Under the pieces are notes generated by a model. It did not search any database. It was not told the DNA's origin and worked only from the letters and a program-made list of their open reading frames with translations. A stretch of DNA of 6,416 nt from Methanothrix sp. (GTDB taxonomy: Archaea > Halobacteriota > Methanosarcinia > Methanotrichales > Methanotrichaceae), in the NCBI GenBank assembly GCA_023229165.1, contig JALNZQ010000161.1:1-6416 (forward strand), written 5' to 3'. Below are positions 1 through 4,551 of the stretch, in pieces; the first letter of the stretch is position 1; every line of letters begins with the position of its first letter. The position numbers and the translations under genes were made by a program.

Positions 1-2
1 CA

Positions 3-125
3 AGAAGAGTTAGAAGATTTAAAAAATTTGATAAAATAGTTTGTTTAGATTGTGATTTTAATAGAATAGATAGATTAGAAGTAAGTAAAGAAGAATTTGA
101 AATTTTAGAAAGAAGTAAAAAATGA
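3..125 (+). CDS. C-terminal end of an unknown protein (5' partial)
   Basis: The frame is open from the window edge and gives about 40 residues ending in ...EFEILERSKK before TGA. It contains a CLDC pair (C-x2-C) followed by charged, helix-prone sequence, so a small zinc-binding tail is possible but unproven. Its stop overlaps the ATG of the next small ORF (ATGA at 122-125), the tight packing seen throughout the window. The start lies upstream and the family cannot be recognised from this fragment. The other frame open at the edge closes at 37-39 and is less convincing. Confidence 0.5.
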   Translation, partial: RRVRRFKKFDKIVCLDCDFNRIDRLEVSKEEFEILERSKK

Positions 126-220
126 AATATTTAAAAGATTTTATATTTATAATATTTTGCTTATTTAAACTTTTTTATATAATGATAGAAAAATTAATTA
201 TTTGTATATTTAGTAAATAA
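122..220 (+). CDS. Small hydrophobic ORF, possible membrane peptide
   Basis: This 32-residue ORF has its ATG overlapping the previous stop (ATGA), which suggests translational coupling; an AGAAG stretch about 8 bases upstream is only a weak ribosome site. The peptide is dominated by I, F, L and Y with a few lysines near each end, and could form a single membrane-spanning helix. No family is recognised. In DNA this AT-rich, hydrophobic chance ORFs are common, so the call rests mainly on the overlap and on the next gene's ribosome site starting at its stop codon. Confidence 0.4.
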   Translation: MKYLKDFIFIIFCLFKLFYIMIEKLIICIFSK

Positions 221-227
221 GGAGTTT

Positions 228-545
228 ATGCATAAAGAATATAAATTAGACTTTGAATATTTTTGTAAACAATATTTAGATTTAATTGGTTTTGAATTAG
301 GAAAGAAAATTAGAAAATATTTTGAAAATTTAGGTGTAGATTTTCAAAAACTTGAAGAAAATAGAACAATAATTTGTTATATTCCAGATAATATTAAATG
401 TATTGATAAAAATTTTATTGATGGGTTTATAGGCGATAGAATTAAAAAAAATGGAATTAATATTTTTTTAAAATATAATGTTTTTTGTAATAACTCTTAT
501 ATTTCAAGAACTATTTATGAGAGTATTAAAGAATTGTTAAATTAA
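228..545 (+). CDS. Conserved-looking phage protein of unknown function, 105 aa
   Basis: The ATG follows AAGGAG (219-224) at a short spacing. The 105-residue product has no signal peptide or clear membrane segment. Residues about 45-105 read as a strand-rich core (TIICYIPDN) followed by FIDGFIGDRI and a terminal helix, a pattern that loosely recalls STAS-like DUF4325 proteins (a hydrophobic strand, then an F-x-D-x-F-G helix). That resemblance is a weak inference by eye. The stop is one base before the tRNA-Leu(CAA) 5' end, so this gene and the tRNAs may share a transcript. Its AT-rich codon use matches the other native genes in the window. Confidence 0.75.
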   Translation: MHKEYKLDFEYFCKQYLDLIGFELGKKIRKYFENLGVDFQKLEENRTIICYIPDNIKCIDKNFIDGFIGDRIKKNGINIFLKYNVFCNNSYISRTIYESIKELLN

Positions 546-546
546 T

Positions 547-629
547 GCCTAAGTGGTGGAATTGGTATACATGCGAAATTCAAAATTTCGTGAGCTATGC
601 TCATAAGGGTTCGAGTCCCTTCTTGGGTA
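547..629 (+). tRNA. tRNA-Leu (anticodon CAA)
   Basis: Class II tRNA with a full cloverleaf. The acceptor stem 547-553 pairs with 622-628 (seven pairs, two of them G-U), and the D-arm is of the GTGGAATTGGTA type. The anticodon stem CGAAA/TTTCG (574-578/586-590) holds loop TTCAAAA with anticodon CAA at 581-583. There is a long variable arm TGAGC-TATG-CTCA (591-603) and a T-arm AAGGG/CCCTT (605-609/617-621) with TTCGAGT loop. The discriminator base is A629. The next bases are CTA, so CCA is not encoded and must be added. It should read UUG codons. Confidence 0.95.
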
Positions 630-645
630 CTAAATAAAATTATAT

Positions 646-731
646 GCCGTGGTGGTGGAATGGTTTACACAGCAGACTTAGAATCTGTAGTCCTTATGGG
701 CTTGAGGGTTCGAATCCCTCCCTCGGCACCA
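646..731 (+). tRNA. tRNA-Leu (anticodon UAG)
   Basis: Second class II leucine tRNA, 16 bases after the first. Acceptor 646-652 pairs with 721-727 except for a U-U mismatch at the fifth pair (650/723). The anticodon stem 672-676/684-688 includes one G-U pair, and its loop CTTAGAA places anticodon UAG at 679-681. The variable arm 689-702 is a 5-bp helix with loop TTAT, and the T-arm GAGGG/CCCTC (704-708/716-720) has loop TTCGAAT. The discriminator is A728 and CCA is encoded at 729-731, unlike in the neighbouring tRNA. It would read CUA and other CUN codons. Confidence 0.94.
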
Positions 732-738
732 TTTTAAT

Positions 739-782
739 GCCAATTGATAGAGCATTCGACTTGTAATCGAAAGATTGGATGT
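739..782 (+). pseudogene. Decayed tRNA-Thr (anticodon UGU) remnant
   Basis: The segment reads as the inner part of a threonine tRNA: a GCCAATT acceptor-like start, the 3' half of the D-arm (TGATAGAGC), and an intact 5-bp anticodon stem TTCGA/TCGAA (755-759/767-771) around loop CTTGTAA, anticodon TGT at 762-764. The variable loop and the first T-stem strand GGATG (777-781) follow. About nine bases are missing between acceptor and D-loop, and homology stops after T782: there is no TTC loop, no second T-stem strand and no 3' acceptor strand. It cannot form a normal tRNA. The broken edge runs directly into the dam remnant, which suggests a deletion junction. Confidence 0.75.
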
Positions 783-787
783 AATAA

Positions 788-1106
788 ATGAATTCTCCAA
801 TAAAATATTATGGTGGTAAAACTTATCTTACGAAAATTTTATTAAATAATTTTCTTTCAATATATGATATATATATAAGCTTTCGGTGGAGGTGCTTCAT
901 TATTATTTTCTAAAAATCAAACTCCATTAGAAATATATAATGATTTAGATGAAAATGTATATTCTTTATTTAAAGTTTTAAATAATATAGAAATGTTTAA
1001 TAGATTTAAAGAAAAAATAAGGCGTGGAAATAAATATGAGCCTGAATTTTGTATAATTGATCCAATAAAAGGTTATGTAAAAGATCGTTGGATAAAAAAA
1101 GATTGA
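788..1106 (+). pseudogene. Broken Dam-type DNA adenine methyltransferase (D12 class), N-terminal remnant
   Basis: The family methylates adenine N6 in DNA using S-adenosylmethionine. From ATG 788 the product begins with SPIKYYGGKTYL, matching the N-terminal K-(W/Y)-x-GGK motif, but the frame closes at 911-913 after 41 residues. From 882 a second frame gives FGGGASLLFSK (SAM-binding motif I) and then EIYNDLDENVYSLFKVL, like the conserved ND-x-N-x(2)-(L/V) segment. The two frames differ by one base, the shift falling in the AT-repeat run 866-878. The second frame ends at TGA 1104-1106, about 74 residues after the FGGG motif, with no DPPY catalytic motif, so the C-terminal half is absent. The last 25 or so residues (...FCIIDPIKGYVKDRW...) are not recognisable as Dam and may come from a fused neighbour. 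The only ribosome-site-like sequence, GGAT at 777-780, lies in the tRNA remnant. The enzyme is inactive as written. Confidence 0.78.
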
Positions 1107-1171
1107 TTTTTTATTTTTTAATTATTATATTAAAAAATAAGATAAATATTTTTATTAAATGTGAGGATTTT

Positions 1172-1420
1172 TTGAAAACTATAATTAAAAACCGTGATGT
1201 TGAAATTTTAAATTATCTTAGAGAATATCCCGATGAAGTAGTTGCAAAATTAAGAATAGGTCTTTTTCAGAAAGGTGGATATGATTCATTAAAAGATAGT
1301 ATAAAAAGAGCATCTGGTCTATTGTCTATTTTTATAAAAGACTTAAATAATGATGAATGGCAGTTTTGTTTCTGGGAAGGTGAAAAAGATTTAGATAGAT
1401 TGGTAAAATGGTTAATATAG
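1172..1420 (+). CDS. Small protein of unknown function, 82 aa, TTG start
   Basis: The frame is open from 1088, but the part before 1172 is low-complexity, very AT-rich and has no ribosome site. TTG at 1172 is preceded by GTGAGG (1161-1166) at a 5-base spacing and is chosen as start; no ATG lies in frame downstream. The 82-residue product has a charged helical N-terminal half (DVEILNYLREYPDEVVAKL) and a C-terminal part ending in WQFCFWEGEKDLDRLVKWL, with no membrane segment or known motif. Its stop overlaps the ribosome site of the next gene, so the two are likely co-translated. If the longer form is used, it gains 28 hydrophobic and basic residues. Confidence 0.6.
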   Translation: MKTIIKNRDVEILNYLREYPDEVVAKLRIGLFQKGGYDSLKDSIKRASGLLSIFIKDLNNDEWQFCFWEGEKDLDRLVKWLI

Positions 1421-1433
1421 TAGGATATTATGT

Positions 1434-1643
1434 ATGGATATAGTATATGAAATTTTAAAAAAAGGTAAATTTATTTTTGTTAGAAAATTTATTGTATCTG
1501 AATTAGATAAAAATAAATGTTCTAAAAAATTTTTAAATTTAAATTTATCTAAAGATACTATAGTTAATGTTAAGTGTGATATTAAAGGCAATTTAGATTT
1601 AAGAGGGAAAAAACAAGAATATAGAATAACTAAAGTTTATTAA
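1434..1643 (+). CDS. Small basic protein of unknown function, 69 aa
   Basis: ATG 1434 is preceded by TAGGA (1421-1425) with an 8-base spacer; a nearer ATG at 1430 is followed by a stop after five codons and is not used. The product is lysine-rich, with alternating hydrophobic strands (GKFIFVRKFIV, DTIVNVKCDIKGNLDLRG), suggesting a small beta-rich fold. No family is recognised. It sits 19 bases before the Panacea-domain gene in the same direction. Panacea antitoxins are often encoded next to a small toxin gene, so this ORF is one candidate partner, but nothing in its sequence shows toxicity. Confidence 0.6.
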   Translation: MDIVYEILKKGKFIFVRKFIVSELDKNKCSKKFLNLNLSKDTIVNVKCDIKGNLDLRGKKQEYRITKVY

Positions 1644-1662
1644 ATTGTTATAGCAGGGAGTA

Positions 1663-2529
1663 ATGATTAAAATGGAAAATAGATATGAAAATAGATGCTA
1701 TGTAAGGACAATTGAATCTTGTAATATTATTAAAGAAGAAGAAATTAAAACTCAAAGTGAAGGTTATGGAAATGATTTTTATGAAATAACTGAAGATCAA
1801 ATTCAAGAAATTAAAAATGGTAAGATTCTTTGCATTGATAGTCAACAAGAATATGGTGTTTATTTAAAAGTTATAAAAGATACAAAAGAACATAGTGGGT
1901 ATCATTCTTCTCAGCATACTATATGTGCAGTATGTGGTGAAGATAAACATACACCATTAAGAAATGATGTTATGGGTGGATATGTTTGTATGACATGTAT
2001 AGATAAAGAATTAAATAGATTACAGGATTTCGAGAAAAAAAATTCTAATAAATATTTGAACATTAATAAATTTGTAGCAGGTTTTAAATATGTATCTAAA
2101 AAATTAGAAGATAAAAATATTATTAATGATTTTTATAAAGTAGTTAAAATTATGTATTTTGCAGACAAAAAATCAATAATTGAATATCATCAGTTTATAT
2201 TTAAAGATTGGATTGCTTTAGATCATGGACCAGTTATAGCTAATTTATGTTATGTTTTGAGTGTTGTAGGAGAAAATAATTTAAAATTGGATATGGATGA
2301 ATTTTCTGAATCAGATATAGAATGTATGAATTATGCAATAGAAGAAAATTCAGATTTAATTCATAAAGATATAGAATATAAATCTAAAGGTATAGCGTGT
2401 CATAATACAATTAAAGGTGAATTGATTAATCCTTTAGATATAATTAGAGAATGTAATGTTAATCAAGATATATATTATTATATGAAAGAAAGATTAGATA
2501 TAGATTATTGTTATAATAGATCTATTTAA
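1663..2529 (+). CDS. Zinc-ribbon plus Panacea (DUF4065/SocA-like) domain protein
   Basis: The 288-residue product has three parts. Residues 1-85 form an unassigned acidic region. Residues 88-112 carry CAVC and CMTC pairs 17 residues apart, a likely Cys4 zinc ribbon. Residues about 132-260 match a Panacea domain: the FYKVVKIMYFADKK helix, KDWIALDHGPV (GPV at 189-191), the EFSESDIE segment (213-220) and a late His247. Panacea domains are known in antitoxins such as SocA, which recognise a partner protein, and in many prophage proteins (GepA group). Here the domain follows a zinc ribbon rather than the more usual HTH, so partner recognition is likely but antitoxin activity is inference. The start is uncertain: ATG 1663 lies two bases after AGGGAG (1655-1660), ATG 1672 eleven bases after it; both give nearly the same protein. 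Small unknown genes lie on both sides. Confidence 0.85.
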   Translation: MIKMENRYENRCYVRTIESCNIIKEEEIKTQSEGYGNDFYEITEDQIQEIKNGKILCIDSQQEYGVYLKVIKDTKEHSGYHSSQHTICAVCGEDKHTPLRNDVMGGYVCMTCIDKELNRLQDFEKKNSNKYLNINKFVAGFKYVSKKLEDKNIINDFYKVVKIMYFADKKSIIEYHQFIFKDWIALDHGPVIANLCYVLSVVGENNLKLDMDEFSESDIECMNYAIEENSDLIHKDIEYKSKGIACHNTIKGELINPLDIIRECNVNQDIYYYMKERLDIDYCYNRSI

Positions 2530-2549
2530 TTATTATAAGGAAAATAAAT

Positions 2550-2756
2550 ATGGAAATAGTATTAAAAAAAATCAAAATAACAAAATCAATCATTAAATAA
2601 ATGTATGAATTACCATTTAATTTATTTAATGATAATTTAGATGTTTTTGGTTATGTTAATATTGGTGATAAATATATTAATAAATTAGCTATAGTTTATC
2701 ATTGCGATTTAAAGGAATGTTATAAATTAAATATGCACTGGGAAAAAAGAGGTTAG
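2550..2756 (+). pseudogene. Small phage gene broken by an in-frame TAA and cut by IS607
   Basis: ATG 2550 has a good ribosome site (AAGGA, 2537-2541, 8-base spacer). The frame gives MEIVLKKIKITKSIIK, then TAA at 2598-2600, and continues open for 51 residues (MYELPFNLFNDN...HWEKRG) to TAG 2754-2756. The TAG lies inside the IS607 left end. If the element is removed between its GG borders, the frame instead continues as G-S-E-K and ends at TGA 4553-4555, overlapping the next ATG, for 71 codons plus the stop. The internal TAA most simply replaces CAA or GAA. Alternatively the first 16 codons are a leader peptide and translation restarts at the ATG directly after the TAA, which has no ribosome site of its own. 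The protein family is not recognised. Confidence 0.6.
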
Positions 2757-2784
2757 TGACCAGTAAATGAATATTTAATATTTT

Positions 2785-2814
2785 TTAACAAATTTTATAA
2801 CTTTTTAATATAAT
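2785..2814 (+). promoter_or_regulatory. Likely sigma-70-type promoter for tnpA-tnpB
   Basis: TTAACA at 2785-2790 (five of six to TTGACA) and a consensus TATAAT at 2809-2814 are separated by 18 bases. Transcription would begin near 2821, leaving a leader of about 20 bases before the tnpA ATG. The -10 box lies inside the left arm of the inverted repeat at 2801-2835. In DNA this AT-rich, -10-like boxes are common, so the support comes from having both boxes at near-ideal spacing just ahead of the gene. Confidence 0.5.
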
Positions 2815-2835
2815 GTAACACATTATATTAAAAAG
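2801..2835. repeat. Perfect 16-bp inverted repeat with 3-base loop (possible operator)
   Basis: CTTTTTAATATAATGT (2801-2816) and its exact reverse complement (2820-2835) flank AAC (2817-2819). It ends nine bases before the tnpA start. Because it covers the -10 box and the expected transcription start, a DNA operator bound by the element's own recombinase or another repressor is more likely than an RNA hairpin formed on the tnpA message. A transcript coming from upstream would, however, form a strong hairpin that could mask the tnpA ribosome site or stop read-through. Confidence 0.85.
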
Positions 2836-2843
2836 AAGAAAGT

Positions 2844-3443
2844 ATGTCTTTCGTACCAATGCGAAAGGTTGCTGATATCTTGGGTTTGCATCCTAATACT
2901 GTCAGGAAGTTGTGTGATGAAGGCAAAATTAAATGTAAAAAACTCGAATCAGGAGACCGAAGAGTTGATGTCTCAGAGTTCTTGCACCAGCAAGAACGAA
3001 GATCAACAACCATCTGTTACTGTAGAGTTTCGTCTTCAAAGCAAAAAGATGATTTGCAAAGACAAGTTGAATACATGCAAGGAAGATATCCAACAGCCTA
3101 AATTGTCAAAGATATCGGATCAGGCGTTAATTACAAAAGAAAAGGTCTTAATGCCATACTGGAACGAGCAATGCAAGGAGAAGTCATCAAACTTGTGGTT
3201 GCCTACAAAGACCGTCTTGCAAGATTTGGAACAGATATCATCAGACAGGTTCTTGAGTTCAATGGTGGAAAACTCGTGGTTCTCAACGAAGTTTTATTGT
3301 CTCCCGAACAATAACTCACAAAAGACTTATGTTCAATCATCCACGTCTTTTCCTGTAGATTACATGGATTGCGAAAATATAAAGATTGTATCAAGAAGGA
3401 TTCGAGTATATCCGAACCAAGAACAGAGAGCAGTTCTTCGTAA
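2844..3443 (+). pseudogene. tnpA: IS607-family serine recombinase TnpA with two in-frame TAA codons
   Basis: TnpA catalyses IS607 strand exchange at GG dinucleotides through a serine nucleophile. The frame holds every expected part without any shift: a MerR-like helix-turn-helix (residues 5-40, MRKVADILGLHPNTVRKLC), catalytic CYCRVSSSKQ with Ser63, VKDIGSGVNYKRKGL (88-101), the YKDRLARFG helix (121-129), and the terminal SIIHVFSCRLHGLRKYK (164-180). TAA interrupts it at codon 86 (3099-3101) and at codon 157 (3312-3314, within LSPEQ-stop-LTKDL), where relatives usually carry Glu or Gln. Total frame is 199 codons plus the TAA at 3441-3443, normal for the family. As written, only an 85-residue DNA-binding/catalytic stub is made. 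ATG 2844 is chosen for the short purine-rich AAGAAGAAAG upstream; ATG 2859 is an alternative. The 3' end overlaps tnpB by 80 bases. Confidence 0.9.
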
Positions 3444-4491
3444 TTGGTTTGGGACTTCACGCTATACATATAATCAAGTCGTTTCTTATTTAAAACAACC
3501 CAATACTATTTCGAGTTGGGCTAAGTTAAAGACTTCAGTTATACATGAATTGCCTGAATGGTCGGAAAATGCTCCATACCAAGTCAGGAGTATTGCCATT
3601 AAAGATGCATGTAAAGCTGTATCAAAAGCAAAACTTGATTACAAAAAAACTGGTAAGTTTTGTGAAGTTAAGTTTCGTAGCAAGAAAGATCTTGAGCAGA
3701 GTATTTATATACCTAAGTCTGCAGTAAGTGAAAAAGGTGTATATTATACATTGTTAGGTAATTTATTTTCTTCAGAAAAAATCAGCACTATCAATGATAG
3801 TCGTTTGGTATATGATCATGGTAGGTGGTATCTGTGTGTTACAAAGAATGTTACTATAAGACAAGTCGATAGCCAAGACCGTATAGTAGCAATCGATCCA
3901 GGCATACGAACATTTGCTACATTTTATGCTGATGATTGTTGTGGTAAGATTGGTTTTAGAGATTTTGGTCGTATACAAAGGTTATGTGAGCATCTTGATA
4001 AATTAATTTCTAAAATTAGTATTGCTAAAAATTCTAAAATTAATAATGCTAAAATTAGAAATATGAAGAAAGCTACCAATCGTATGCGATTAAAAGTTTC
4101 TGATTTGATAGCTGAATTACATTATAAAACAGCTTTATTTTTTGTTTTAAATTTTGATATAATAGTTATACCAAAATTTGAGACTCAAGGTATGGCTAAA
4201 ATAGGAGGTCGTAAACTTAAGTCAAAGTCGGTTAGGTCTATGCTAACGTTTTCCCATTCCAAGTTTCATAAGTTTTTGGAATATAAAGCTGCACAATATG
4301 ATAAAGTTGTTGAATATCAATGTGAAGCATATACAAGTAAAACATTGTCATGGAATGGTAAGATAATAGAGAATTTAGGTAGCAGGAAGTATGTTAAAGA
4401 TGGGTCAATTGTAATGGATCGTGACCTAAACGGGGCAAGGGGAATATATCTTCGTGCTCTTTGTGAGATTCCACCTTCTAAAGTAGCGTGA
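3364..4491 (+). CDS. tnpB: TnpB, RNA-guided RuvC-type nuclease (IS607-associated)
   Basis: TnpB proteins cut DNA matching a guide carried on an omega RNA made from the element's right end, next to a short motif matching the left border, and so favour retention of the element. The 375-residue product is full length. It has an N-terminal OrfB helix-turn-helix region (RRIRVYPNQEQ...FGTSRYTYN, 11-37), RuvC-I VAIDPGIRTFA with Asp178, RuvC-II IPKFE with Glu273, and RuvC-III MDRDLNGARG (Asp352/Asp354). All acidic positions are present, so it should be active rather than a nuclease-dead repressor. The zinc ribbon normally found between RuvC-II and III is changed: EAYTSKTLSWNGKI and KYVKDGSIV lack the four cysteines. 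The frame extends upstream to 2869, but that part is the shadow of tnpA. ATG 3364 begins the recognisable protein. It has no ribosome site and lies 49 bases after the second tnpA TAA, so expression may rely on coupling or internal entry. Confidence 0.88.
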   Translation: MDCENIKIVSRRIRVYPNQEQRAVLRNWFGTSRYTYNQVVSYLKQPNTISSWAKLKTSVIHELPEWSENAPYQVRSIAIKDACKAVSKAKLDYKKTGKFCEVKFRSKKDLEQSIYIPKSAVSEKGVYYTLLGNLFSSEKISTINDSRLVYDHGRWYLCVTKNVTIRQVDSQDRIVAIDPGIRTFATFYADDCCGKIGFRDFGRIQRLCEHLDKLISKISIAKNSKINNAKIRNMKKATNRMRLKVSDLIAELHYKTALFFVLNFDIIVIPKFETQGMAKIGGRKLKSKSVRSMLTFSHSKFHKFLEYKAAQYDKVVEYQCEAYTSKTLSWNGKIIENLGSRKYVKDGSIVMDRDLNGARGIYLRALCEIPPSKVA

Positions 4492-4518
4492 GCTTTTTAG
4501 ATGCAAAATAATACAAAA

Positions 4519-4538
4519 GTTAAATTTTGTTAAATTTA
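4519..4538 (+). repeat. Tandem 10-bp repeat at the IS607 right end
   Basis: GTTAAATTT occurs at 4519-4527 and again at 4529-4537, a 10-bp period that puts both copies on the same face of the helix. The pair stops three bases before the GG border. ACAAAA/TTTTGT (4513-4518/4525-4530) also gives a weak 6-bp stem. Helically phased repeats beside the crossover site would suit cooperative recombinase binding, but that is inference. In an AT-rich region some such repeats arise by chance. Confidence 0.5.
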
Positions 4539-4551
4539 AAGGATCGGAGAA

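Larger units (their letters stand above)
2752..4541 (+). mobile_element. IS607-family insertion sequence (tnpA-tnpB), about 1.79 kb
   Basis: The element carries the IS607 pair: a serine recombinase with an N-terminal MerR-like helix-turn-helix, then an overlapping tnpB. IS607 elements have no terminal inverted repeats, make no target duplication and recombine at GG dinucleotides. GG occurs at 2751-2752 and 4541-4542. Joining 2751 to 4542 reopens the interrupted upstream frame and ends it in an ATGA overlap with the following gene, which supports these borders. The left non-coding end (2752-2843) holds a likely promoter and a perfect 16-bp inverted repeat; the right non-coding end (4492-4541) holds a tandem repeat. 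CTTTTTA is present near both ends (2801-2807 and 4493-4499). Composition is visibly richer in GC than the flanks, most strongly in tnpA and early tnpB, indicating recent acquisition. With tnpA broken, it should move only if recombinase is supplied in trans. Confidence 0.8.

Noticed and set aside
1088..1171. Longer form of the 1172 gene starting at TTG 1088
   Set aside because: No ribosome site, low-complexity AT-rich sequence and overlap with the dam-frame end; TTG 1172 has GTGAGG at 5 bases.
2801..2835. Rho-independent terminator, or giant-virus-type hairpin termination signal
   Set aside because: The stem is almost entirely A-T and lies upstream of a gene over its -10 box. Shine-Dalgarno sites and an encoded CCA show a bacterial or phage genome, so the giant-virus hairpin rule does not apply.
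2869..3363. Upstream extension of the tnpB frame giving a 540-residue protein
   Set aside because: This part is an out-of-frame reading of tnpA: the tnpA frame carries the recognisable HTH and recombinase motifs here, while the extension resembles nothing. The TnpB homology begins at ATG 3364.
3203..3469. Antisense 88-codon ORF
   Set aside because: Lies fully within tnpA/tnpB on the opposite strand with no ribosome site or recognisable motif; a shadow of real coding sequence.
3364..4491. TnpB as a nuclease-dead repressor (TldR-like)
   Set aside because: All three RuvC acidic positions are present (D178, E273, D352/D354), so loss of catalysis is not supported.
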